Positions 1 through 6,447 of a DNA stretch of 40,520 nucleotides are shown in pieces (the stretch's first letter is position 1; each line of letters begins with the position of its first letter). The position numbers were made by a program, and so were the translations under genes. The notes below the pieces were generated by a model that saw nothing but the letters and a program-made list of their open reading frames with translations, ran no database searches and was not told the origin of the DNA. Source of the stretch: Candidatus Neomicrothrix sp. (GTDB lineage Bacteria > Actinomycetota > Acidimicrobiia > Acidimicrobiales > Aldehydirespiratoraceae); the NCBI GenBank assembly GCA_017852795.1, contig JAFMKU010000015.1, positions 1 through 40,520 on the forward strand. Reading direction: 5' to 3'.

Positions 1-1
1 T

Positions 2-550
2 ACGGCGACCACCGAGGGCCGGGCCGAGGTGGTCACCGACCAGATCGTGACCTTTACCGAGTCGGGGGTGCAGCTGGCATCGGGCCGCCACCTTGACGCT
101 GACCTTATTGTGACCGCCACCGGTCTGCAGTTGGTAACGATCGGTGAGATGGAGTTTCTCGTTGATGGCCGCCCGATCGACTTCTCGGAGACGTGGACCT
201 ACAAAGGGTTGGCCTACTCGGATCTACCGAATTTGGTCAGCGCCTTCGGGTACATCAACGCGTCGTGGACGCTGCGAGCCGATCTGGTCACCGAATATGG
301 GTGTCGCCTGTTGAACCACATGGCCGAGGTGGGGGCCACGTCCTGCACCCCGATGCTGCGACCCGAAGATCAAAACATGCCGCCCCGACCGTGGATCGAG
401 GATTTCACCTCGGGTTACATGGAACGGATGATGCCGATGCTGCCCAAGCAAGGCGATCGTGAACCGTGGTTGAACACGCAGCGTTACAGCAAAGACAAGG
501 TGTTGTTGCGCGAAGCTCCGGTTGATGACGGGGTCATGCAGTTTCGCTGA
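2..550 (+). CDS. Flavin-containing monooxygenase, C-terminal part (5' end outside window)
   Basis: The reading frame is open from the window edge, so this is the last ~182 residues of a longer protein. The motif DLIVTATGLQ is the ATG-type motif found near the second nucleotide-binding domain of class B flavoprotein monooxygenases (FMO and Baeyer-Villiger types). The following stretch (YKGLAYSDLPNLVSAFGY, then WTLRADL) is also typical of that family. Such enzymes use FAD, NADPH and O2 to oxygenate a ketone or heteroatom. The dinucleotide-binding motifs and the FxGxxxHxxxW fingerprint would lie upstream and cannot be checked, so substrate and subclass stay open. It converges on the dienelactone hydrolase gene, with about 70 nt between the two stops. 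Confidence 0.85.
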   Translation, partial: TATTEGRAEVVTDQIVTFTESGVQLASGRHLDADLIVTATGLQLVTIGEMEFLVDGRPIDFSETWTYKGLAYSDLPNLVSAFGYINASWTLRADLVTEYGCRLLNHMAEVGATSCTPMLRPEDQNMPPRPWIEDFTSGYMERMMPMLPKQGDREPWLNTQRYSKDKVLLREAPVDDGVMQFR

Positions 551-620
551 CCGGCAACCCAACCCAGTCCGCCATGCTGACCCAAGTGGAACCCGGAGGC
601 GGTGGCTGAACCGCGGTCGC

Positions 621-1349
621 TCAGCTGAACGCTCGGTCGAAGACGGCCATGGTGTTGTCCCAACTGACCGTCGCTGCGTGCTGGTGGTAGTTGGGGGCCA
701 CTGGCCAGGTGTAGCCGTGGTCGGCACCAGCGAAATAGTCCACCGAGACGTGGTCGAGTTCGGCAACCGCGTCGAGGAACGGCTGATGCATGGCGATCGA
801 CTGCAACTGGTCTTCTTCACCGATACCCATCCAGAGTTCACCTCGAAGCGAACCGGCGGTGAGGTGTGGCGAGGTCGGGGTGTTGTCCACCAGGAACGAC
901 GGATGCCACATCGCACCGGCGACGAACCGATCCGGGTAATCCTCCATGGCCCGAAACACCGCTCGGGCTCCCATGCAGAAACCAATCGCCGCGATTGGCC
1001 CACTGTTCCAAGCCAGCGCCTCCAACGTGGCGTCCCGATCCATGGAGACGCCGTGGTCGGACAGGCTGCCCAGCATGGTGCCGATCTGGACCATGGCGTC
1101 CGGGTTGCTGGCCATCTGATCGGGTTCGAACCCGATCAGGCGTCCATGCCGGTGCCACAGGTCGGGCATAGCGACGTCGTAACCGGTTTCGGCCAGCCGC
1201 TTGGCGAAGGTTCGCAGCGACGGCCGGATACCAGGGGCGTCCATGAAGATGACCACCCGGCCACGCACCTCACCATCCGGCTGGGCCCGCACCACGGCCA
1301 TCTCGCCATCGGAGGTCGGCACATCGAGAATGTCTTCGGTAACGCTCAT
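621..1349 (-). CDS. Dienelactone hydrolase family protein
   Basis: This 242-residue alpha/beta hydrolase has the dienelactone hydrolase nucleophile elbow GFCMGA with Cys125 in place of the usual Ser, an acid candidate near Asp180 (GIGEED) and the catalytic His211 in ADHGYTWP. Spacing and length fit the DLH family (carboxymethylenebutenolidase-like), which hydrolyses lactones and esters in the cytoplasm. The start at 1349 is preferred over an upstream start at 1412 because homology-like sequence begins at MSVTED and a TACGGT hexamer sits exactly 6 nt before this ATG. There are no ring-cleavage pathway genes nearby, so the substrate cannot be inferred from context. Confidence 0.9.
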   Translation of the reverse strand: MSVTEDILDVPTSDGEMAVVRAQPDGEVRGRVVIFMDAPGIRPSLRTFAKRLAETGYDVAMPDLWHRHGRLIGFEPDQMASNPDAMVQIGTMLGSLSDHGVSMDRDATLEALAWNSGPIAAIGFCMGARAVFRAMEDYPDRFVAGAMWHPSFLVDNTPTSPHLTAGSLRGELWMGIGEEDQLQSIAMHQPFLDAVAELDHVSVDYFAGADHGYTWPVAPNYHQHAATVSWDNTMAVFDRAFS

Positions 1350-1355
1350 CGTCTG

Positions 1356-1361
1356 ACCGTA
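1356..1361 (-). promoter_or_regulatory. -10 hexamer TACGGT, leaderless start of the dienelactone hydrolase
   Basis: On the minus strand TACGGT is followed by 6 nt and then the ATG at 1349. There is no room for a Shine-Dalgarno sequence if transcription begins at or next to the ATG. The same spacing recurs at many starts in this window. Confidence 0.5.
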
Positions 1362-1496
1362 GCGCACCCAACAAGCCCCTGACCGACCTCGACCGCGCCC
1401 AGAAGCCAGCAACCGTCTGTGACCTCACGAATTGGCCGTCTCCAACTCCGCCACCGACCAGTCACCTGAAACCGCTCGATACCCGGGTTTTGGTGG

Positions 1497-1570
1497 TGGG
1501 CCGTACTGGATTCGAACCAGTGACCTCTGCCGTGTGAAGGCAGCGCTCTAGCCAACTGAGCTAACGGCCC
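1497..1570 (-). tRNA. tRNA-Val (anticodon CAC)
   Basis: The minus strand folds as a standard cloverleaf. The acceptor pairs GGGCCGT with ACGGCCC, the anticodon stem CTGCC/GGCAG encloses the loop TTCACAC (anticodon CAC, reading GUG), and the T-arm contains GGTTCGAATCC. The discriminator base is A, as expected for valine. The CCA end is encoded at 1494-1496. Body length is 74 nt. Confidence 0.96.
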
Positions 1571-1580
1571 GGGACCGAGG

Positions 1581-1609
1581 ACGATAGCCGATCCTTGCCC
1601 TAATCCGAA
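1581..1609 (-). promoter_or_regulatory. Candidate promoter of tRNA-Val(CAC)
   Basis: On the minus strand TTCGGA (1604-1609) and TATCGT (1581-1586) are separated by 17 nt. The -10 element ends about 10 nt before the mature 5' end of the tRNA. The -35 match to TTGACA is weak, so this is a positional candidate only. Confidence 0.4.
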
Positions 1610-1711
1610 CTAGCGGGGACCACCCGGTGGATCGTAGGCCTCCGGTTCGATCACCTTGCCGTCAAGGTCGCGCCCGTAAAGCCCCCAGCCGTGGGCCTGC
1701 GCACCCCTGCG

Positions 1712-1759
1712 CCCCAGTACCCCAGTACCCCAGATCCCCTGCACTCCAGATCCCCTGCA
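1712..1759. repeat. Short tandem direct repeats in the amidase/tRNA intergenic gap
   Basis: CCCCAGTA occurs twice back to back (1712-1719 and 1720-1727). It is followed by two copies of CCAGATCCCCTGCA (1730-1743 and 1746-1759). The array is C-rich and lies between the amidase stop and tRNA-Val. It does not form a clear hairpin and I cannot assign it a role. The rest of the 1571-1788 gap shows no gene I can support. Confidence 0.7.
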
Positions 1760-1788
1760 ACCATGGTCGTGACCGGCCACCTTCACGG

Positions 1789-3201
1789 TCACTGGCCGAA
1801 CGGGGCGACCGGGTCGAACCCGAGCACGTCCTCAGCCCAGGCCGTCAACGCCACCGTGCGCACATCGGCGAGCTGATGGCCGACCAGTTGCAACCCGACC
1901 GGCATACCATCGGCGGCGAAACCCGCGGTGGTGGTTCCGGCCGGTCGACGGGTGACGTTCAGCGGGTACGTGTTGCCCACCCAGCCCGCGGTTTCTTCGC
2001 CGTTGACCGTTCCGCCGTGCTGGCTGACCGGGGTCTGCCCGACGGTGGTTGGGGTCAGCAACGCATCGAAACCTTGCATGGCTTCTGCCAACGCCACCGA
2101 ACAAGCCTGAGCGGATTTGCGGGCCTCCTCCACCGAGTCGGGGGTGAGGCGTTCATCGGCCATGGTCAGCACGTCTCGCAGTCCCGGGGTGACTTGAGCA
2201 AACCGGTCGGTGCCCATCAACGGCCGATAGTTCGGCACCATGGATCCGTAAAACAACAGCAGGAATGCGCCGAAGCTTTCCGGGATCAACGGGTCGACTT
2301 CCACCACCTCCACCCCGGTTTGGGCCAGACGATCAACCGCACCGCGGGTGATCGCCAACACTTCGGTGTCCACTTCGGAACCATCAAGGTTCGGACACCA
2401 CAACAGGCGCGTCGGTGGCGCAGGGTTATCGCAGGCCTGACGGAACGACTGTCCGGGGTGCGGAAGCGAACGCAGATCGTTGGCGTCGGGCCCCACCACC
2501 ACGTCTAGCGCAAGGGCGACATCACGGATCCGACGTGCCATCGGCCCGACCGTGGACAGGTCACCAGCCCCGAGCGGGGTAGGCCCGGCCGGGATCCGAC
2601 CCAGCGAAGGTTTGAACCCGGACATGCCGCAAACCGCCGACGGGATCCGGATCGAACCACCACCGTCAGAACCGGTAGCCAACGGCACCAAACCCCCGGA
2701 CACCGCAGCGGAAGAACCGCCTGAAGACCCACCGGGTGAACGACGCAGGTCCCAGGGGTTGACGGTCGGGCCGAACACCGGGTTGAAGGTGTCACCGATC
2801 CATCCCGCTTCGGGAGTGTTGGTTTTGCCAATCACGACACAACCGGCGTCACGCAGCCGAGCCACCTCGGTGGCATCAACCCCGCACACCGGCGAATCGG
2901 CGAGATGCGCCGCGCCTCGGGTGGTTCGGAAACCCGCGGCGTCTTCAAGGTCTTTGATCCCAACCGGGATACCGGCCAGCGGCCCAAGCGGATCACCTGA
3001 GGCCCGGCGCTGGTCGATCGCGTCGGCTTGACGCAACGCGGCATCCGCGTCGATCGCCACAAACGCGTTGAGCGTTTCGTTGTGAGTGTCGATGCGAGCC
3101 AGCGTGACCTCGGTGAGTTGCCGAGCGGTGATCTCACCGCTGGCCACTGCGGCCGCTAACGCCTCAACCGTTGTCGTACGAAAATCGGGGATGTGCTCCA
3201 T
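1789..3201 (-). CDS. Amidase signature family enzyme (GatA-like fold)
   Basis: The 470-residue protein carries the complete amidase-signature triad: Lys83 in GIPVGIKD, cis-Ser159 in SPGGSSGGSSAA and the nucleophile Ser183 in TGSDGGGSIRIPS. These enzymes hydrolyse amides to acid and ammonia. No gatB or gatC lies nearby and the C-terminal half (PVSQHGG, GNTYPLNVT, VGLQLVG) is like stand-alone amidases, so I do not call it the GatA subunit. The start at 3201 is supported by TAGGGT placed 6 nt upstream. murF lies just upstream on the same strand (its stop is about 40 nt from this start), but this gene has its own apparent promoter. The substrate is unknown. Confidence 0.9.
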   Translation of the reverse strand: MEHIPDFRTTTVEALAAAVASGEITARQLTEVTLARIDTHNETLNAFVAIDADAALRQADAIDQRRASGDPLGPLAGIPVGIKDLEDAAGFRTTRGAAHLADSPVCGVDATEVARLRDAGCVVIGKTNTPEAGWIGDTFNPVFGPTVNPWDLRRSPGGSSGGSSAAVSGGLVPLATGSDGGGSIRIPSAVCGMSGFKPSLGRIPAGPTPLGAGDLSTVGPMARRIRDVALALDVVVGPDANDLRSLPHPGQSFRQACDNPAPPTRLLWCPNLDGSEVDTEVLAITRGAVDRLAQTGVEVVEVDPLIPESFGAFLLLFYGSMVPNYRPLMGTDRFAQVTPGLRDVLTMADERLTPDSVEEARKSAQACSVALAEAMQGFDALLTPTTVGQTPVSQHGGTVNGEETAGWVGNTYPLNVTRRPAGTTTAGFAADGMPVGLQLVGHQLADVRTVALTAWAEDVLGFDPVAPFGQ

Positions 3202-3207
3202 GACCGA

Positions 3208-3213
3208 ACCCTA
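3208..3213 (-). promoter_or_regulatory. -10 hexamer TAGGGT, leaderless start of the amidase
   Basis: TAGGGT on the minus strand is followed by 6 nt and the ATG at 3201, the same arrangement as at 1356-1361. Confidence 0.5.
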
Positions 3214-3241
3214 GATCAGGCCCAACCCGCCAGCAGCCTCG

Positions 3242-4576
3242 CTAGTCGAGTAGTCGGTGCGCTACCCGTTCCAGCGCCGCTACCCGTGAACCTTTGATCA
3301 GCACCGCGTCTTGGGCCCGCAACGAACCCAACGCATCCAACGCCTGATCCACACCGGTGACGTGACGGACCCCTTCGCCATAGTCGGGGGCGTCAACCGC
3401 GATGACCTCGATCCCTAACTGTTCGGCCAACGACACCATCGAACGATGCTCAGCTTCGGCTTGGGCTCCCAACTCGGCCATCACCCCAATGACCGCCACC
3501 CGACGCGACGCCGGCAACGCGGCCAGCGACCGCAACGCGGCGGCCATCGACAGCGGGTTGGCGTTGTAGGCGTCGTTGAGTACCGCGGTGCCCTGCTCGG
3601 TTCGTTGCAGGTCCATCCGCATCGGCGACAGTTGCGGCTCACTAAGCCCTTCAGCCACGTTGGCCAACGACACCCCCACCGACAGCGACGCGGCCGCCGC
3701 CGCTAACGCGGCCGACACCAGATGTTCCCCACGGGCTCCAAGACGCACCTGCTGTTCACCCCACGGCGACACCAACCGGAACGACGGCACAAGATGCTCG
3801 TCAAGCACCACCTCAACCGCTCGTACCTCGCCGTGATGGCCAAAGGACACCACCTTGGCGTCGGTGTGGTCTGCCATGGCCGCCACCAGTTCGACATCAG
3901 CATTGAGCACCGCAACCCCACCATCAGCGGCCGGGGGCAGCGCTTCCACCAGCTCCCGTTTGCCGCGAGCTACCGACGCCACATCACCAAATTCGCTGGT
4001 GTGGGCGGCGCCGACCGTGGTCACAATCCCGATCGTTGGCCGGGCAATCCCGCACAGCAGCGAAATGTGGTCGAGCCCGCGGGCCCCCATCTCCACCACC
4101 ACCGCACCGGCGTCGTCGGGCGCCCCCAGCAAGGTGAGAGGAACACCGATCTCGTTGTTGAACGACCGAAGGTTGGCGTGCGTGACCCGATCCCGACTCA
4201 AGATCCCGGCCAGCAAATCTTTCGTGGTGGTTTTGCCAACCGAACCGGTGATGGCGATCAGCGCCGCCGCGTCAAGCCGGTCGCGGGCGGCCGCGCCGAG
4301 CCCCATCAGCGCCCGTTCGGTGTCCTCCACCTGGATTACTGCTGCTGAGCCGGCATCCACCGGGCGCGACGCCAACGTGGCACTCGCCCCGGCCGCAACC
4401 GCAGCAGCAACAAAGGCGTGACCGTCGCGTTCGGCCACCAGCGGCACAAACAGCCAGGGTCCGCTCGCCGGGGAGATGTCTCGGGAGTCCTGAGTGACTC
4501 GTTCCACGACCGCGTCGGACGGGCCGTGCAGTCGTCCATCAACGACGTCGGCAATGTCGGCAGCGGTCCAGCGCAT
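3242..4576 (-). CDS. murF: UDP-N-acetylmuramoyl-tripeptide--D-alanyl-D-alanine ligase
   Basis: MurF adds the D-Ala-D-Ala dipeptide to the UDP-MurNAc-tripeptide in the last cytoplasmic ligation of peptidoglycan precursor synthesis. The 444-residue protein shows the Mur-ligase order: an N-terminal UDP-substrate domain (TQDSRD near 28-33, FVPL), the ATP P-loop GSVGKTTTKD at 111-120, and in the C-terminal domain NDAYNANPLSM, a MurF-specific signature. Length is normal for the family. It is divergent from ddl, which makes its substrate dipeptide, with only 26 nt between the start codons. No other division and cell wall cluster gene (murE, mraY, murD) is present, so this pair has been separated from the usual dcw cluster. 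Confidence 0.97.
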   Translation of the reverse strand: MRWTAADIADVVDGRLHGPSDAVVERVTQDSRDISPASGPWLFVPLVAERDGHAFVAAAVAAGASATLASRPVDAGSAAVIQVEDTERALMGLGAAARDRLDAAALIAITGSVGKTTTKDLLAGILSRDRVTHANLRSFNNEIGVPLTLLGAPDDAGAVVVEMGARGLDHISLLCGIARPTIGIVTTVGAAHTSEFGDVASVARGKRELVEALPPAADGGVAVLNADVELVAAMADHTDAKVVSFGHHGEVRAVEVVLDEHLVPSFRLVSPWGEQQVRLGARGEHLVSAALAAAAASLSVGVSLANVAEGLSEPQLSPMRMDLQRTEQGTAVLNDAYNANPLSMAAALRSLAALPASRRVAVIGVMAELGAQAEAEHRSMVSLAEQLGIEVIAVDAPDYGEGVRHVTGVDQALDALGSLRAQDAVLIKGSRVAALERVAHRLLD

Positions 4577-4591
4577 GTGGTGAGTGTTGCA

Positions 4592-4601
4592 CGACTACGG
4601 T
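4592..4601. promoter_or_regulatory. Divergent murF/ddl promoter with overlapping -10 boxes
   Basis: Plus-strand TACGGT (4596-4601) is 7 nt before a GTG at 4609, a possible leaderless start for ddl. On the minus strand TAGTCG (4597 to 4592) lies 15 nt before the murF ATG. The two hexamers share the TA at 4596-4597. The minus-strand box is a poor match, so the murF half is tentative. Confidence 0.4.
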
Positions 4602-4602
4602 C

Positions 4603-5724
4603 ATGGGCGTGACTTCCTCAGATCGGATTCGGCTCGTGGTGCTGTTCGGTGGGCAATCGCCTGAACACGACGTGTCGTGTGTTTCGGCCCGCCACCTGAT
4701 CGCCGCGGTCGACCCGGACCGCTATCGGGTCGAACCGATCGGTATCACCCGTGACGGTCAGTGGGTGCGCGCCGAAGCCGACGCCGCCCGGTTGGCTTCC
4801 GGGGCCGAACTCCCCGCCGCGCTCACCCCGGCCGGACCGCCGGTCAACGCCATCGAGCTCCTCGCCGATGCCGACCCAGAAACGACCGTGGTCGTGCCGG
4901 TCCTCCACGGCCCCCGCGGCGAAGACGGAACCCTTCAGGGACTGCTGGAACTGCTCAACTTGCCTTACGTCGGGGCTGGGGTGCTGGCCTCGGCGCTCTG
5001 CATGGACAAGGTGGCCTGCAAAGACCACCTTCGTGCCCACCACCTTCCGCAGTGCCGGTACCGTTCGCTTACCGCGCACGACCGCCAGTATCGGCGGGCC
5101 GACGGCACCCCGATCACCGCCGAGGAGGAAGCCACTCAGGCCATCGCTGAACTCGGTCTGCCGCTGTTCATCAAACCCGCCAACATGGGTTCCTCGATCG
5201 GTGTGTCGCGGGCCACCGATCATGGGTCAGTGGTCGCCGCGATCGAACAGGCCGCCAGGTTTGACCGACTGATCGTGATCGAAGAAGCAGTGACCGGGCG
5301 CGAGATCGAAGTGGCGGTGCTGGGCAACGAGCAACCAGCTGCGAGCGTCGCCGGGGAGATCATCTCGGGAGCGGAGTTCTACGACTACGACGACAAATAC
5401 GACGACGGCGCCGAACTGATCATTCCGGTACCGCTGAGCGACGAACAACTCGCCGACGTGCAGACGCTCGCAGTGGCCGCTTTTCAAGCCTGCCGGGTAG
5501 AAGGTTTGGCTCGGGTCGATTTCTTCTACGAACCCTCCGAAACCGGTGGCCGAGGTTGGCTCATTAACGAGATCAACACCATGCCAGGGTTCACCCCGAT
5601 CTCGATGTATCCGAAACTCTGGCAGGCGTCCGGGGTTGGATATGCCGATCTGATTGACCGTCTGATCGGCTTGGCGTTCGACCGAAACCGGCGAGACCGA
5701 ACCGTTCGACGATCGGCGCGCTAA
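4603..5724 (+). CDS. ddl: D-alanine--D-alanine ligase
   Basis: Ddl joins two D-alanines using ATP and supplies the dipeptide used by MurF, whose gene is divergent and adjacent. The 373-residue ATP-grasp protein contains LFGGQSPEHDVSC at the N terminus, LHGPRGEDGTLQG (the Ddl substrate-loop signature), KPANMGSSIGVS in the central ATP-grasp domain and the Mg-binding EINTMPGFTPISMYP near the C terminus. Two starts are possible: ATG 4603, or GTG 4609, which lies 7 nt after TACGGT and would suit a leaderless transcript. The difference is two residues. The stop is followed by a short duplication of the last codons (CGATCGGCGCGCTAAC occurs twice). Confidence 0.97.
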   Translation: MGVTSSDRIRLVVLFGGQSPEHDVSCVSARHLIAAVDPDRYRVEPIGITRDGQWVRAEADAARLASGAELPAALTPAGPPVNAIELLADADPETTVVVPVLHGPRGEDGTLQGLLELLNLPYVGAGVLASALCMDKVACKDHLRAHHLPQCRYRSLTAHDRQYRRADGTPITAEEEATQAIAELGLPLFIKPANMGSSIGVSRATDHGSVVAAIEQAARFDRLIVIEEAVTGREIEVAVLGNEQPAASVAGEIISGAEFYDYDDKYDDGAELIIPVPLSDEQLADVQTLAVAAFQACRVEGLARVDFFYEPSETGGRGWLINEINTMPGFTPISMYPKLWQASGVGYADLIDRLIGLAFDRNRRDRTVRRSAR

Positions 5725-5736
5725 CCGATCGGCGCG

Positions 5737-6369
5737 CTAACCGATCTGCTCACTGGTCGACTCTGGTCGCGCTTCGGTCGGGTCTGGGGTTAGCGCCGCG
5801 TGTAGGAACCGGATGAGTTCCTGGCGGCGCGCCACCGCCCCGCGGAGATCATCATCCATTCCGAGGGCCTGCTGCGCTTCAAATTCGGTGGCCACCCCCA
5901 GCACCGTGGCATAAATCGAAAGCAACAGCATCGACGGTTCCGACCGGCGGATCCGACCGGCGTCCATCTCTCGTTCGAGATAATCCTTGGCCCGCTCAAA
6001 CAGTGGGGCGGCGTGACTACGGAGTCGTTCGGTGGAACGCGACCCCGGGCGGGTGACTTCGCGCACCAGACCGAGCAGTTCGGGCCGGGCTACGGCCAAC
6101 CGGAACACTCGGCGGACGATGGCTTCCACTTGGGCCAGTCCGGTTCGCCCGGTTGATGCTTCGGATTCAAAGACTTCGATCAGTTCAGCCGCCGCATTGT
6201 CGATCACCGCATCAACCACCGCCTGCTTGGACGGGAACCAGTAAAGGATCGTCTGTTTTCGGATCCCGAGTTGGACCGCCAGCGCGTCAAGCGAAGTGGC
6301 CGAAAACCCCACCGTTCCAAACGTGCGCAAGGCCGCATCGAGGATTCGGTCTGGGGTGGTCTCAGCCAT
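5737..6369 (-). CDS. TetR/AcrR family transcriptional regulator
   Basis: The 210-residue protein starts with a TetR-type helix-turn-helix domain (residues ~5-52: RILDAALRTFGTVGFSAT, then LGIRKQTILYWFPSKQAVVD), followed by a helical ligand-binding domain of ordinary length. The start at 6369 is chosen because the HTH begins at residue 7. The longer open frame to 6594 would overlap the divergent reductase gene and has no family-like sequence. It is transcribed away from the reductase/LarA-like/PlsC operon, and the palindrome at 6401-6416 is a plausible operator for both directions. An acyl-CoA or lipid ligand would fit the operon but is inference. Confidence 0.93.
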   Translation of the reverse strand: MAETTPDRILDAALRTFGTVGFSATSLDALAVQLGIRKQTILYWFPSKQAVVDAVIDNAAAELIEVFESEASTGRTGLAQVEAIVRRVFRLAVARPELLGLVREVTRPGSRSTERLRSHAAPLFERAKDYLEREMDAGRIRRSEPSMLLLSIYATVLGVATEFEAQQALGMDDDLRGAVARRQELIRFLHAALTPDPTEARPESTSEQIG

Positions 6370-6375
6370 ATTCCA

Positions 6376-6381
6376 TTCGTA
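6376..6381 (-). promoter_or_regulatory. -10-like hexamer TACGAA upstream of the TetR gene
   Basis: On the minus strand TACGAA is followed by 6 nt and the TetR ATG at 6369. The last base departs from TANNNT, so support is mainly from the spacing. Confidence 0.35.
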
Positions 6382-6400
6382 GCAACAGAATGAGCCTCCG

Positions 6401-6416
6401 TCTACCAACTGGTAGA
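6401..6416. promoter_or_regulatory. Inverted repeat, candidate TetR operator
   Basis: TCTACCA-AC-TGGTAGA is a perfect 7-bp inverted repeat with a 2-nt centre. It lies between the divergent TetR and reductase genes, about 20 nt upstream of each candidate -10 box, so a bound dimer would cover both -35 regions. The position and size are typical of TetR autoregulatory operators. Confidence 0.6.
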
Positions 6417-6435
6417 GAAATGTGAAACGACGTGC

Positions 6436-6441
6436 TAGAAC
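6436..6441 (+). promoter_or_regulatory. -10-like hexamer TAGAAC before the reductase/HAD gene
   Basis: TAGAAC is followed by GAAAGG and the ATG at 6448. The gene at 11484 has the same hexamer at the same distance. The purine-rich spacer could also act as a short ribosome-binding site. Confidence 0.4.
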
Positions 6442-6447
6442 GAAAGG

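Noticed and set aside
1494-1570. Integration (att) site at a tRNA gene
   Set aside because: None of the four tRNAs is flanked by an integrase or a repeated tRNA 3' end; neighbouring genes are housekeeping.
1627-3031. Two long plus-strand open frames opposite the amidase
   Set aside because: They are antisense to a complete amidase with all catalytic residues. Their translations are rich in Arg, Pro and Ser with no motif, as expected for shadows in high-GC DNA.
5700-5745. Direct duplication CGATCGGCGCGCTAAC at the end of ddl as a recombination site
   Set aside because: It is a single 16-nt duplication spanning the ddl stop and reaching the end of the TetR gene; there are no other features of a site-specific recombination target.
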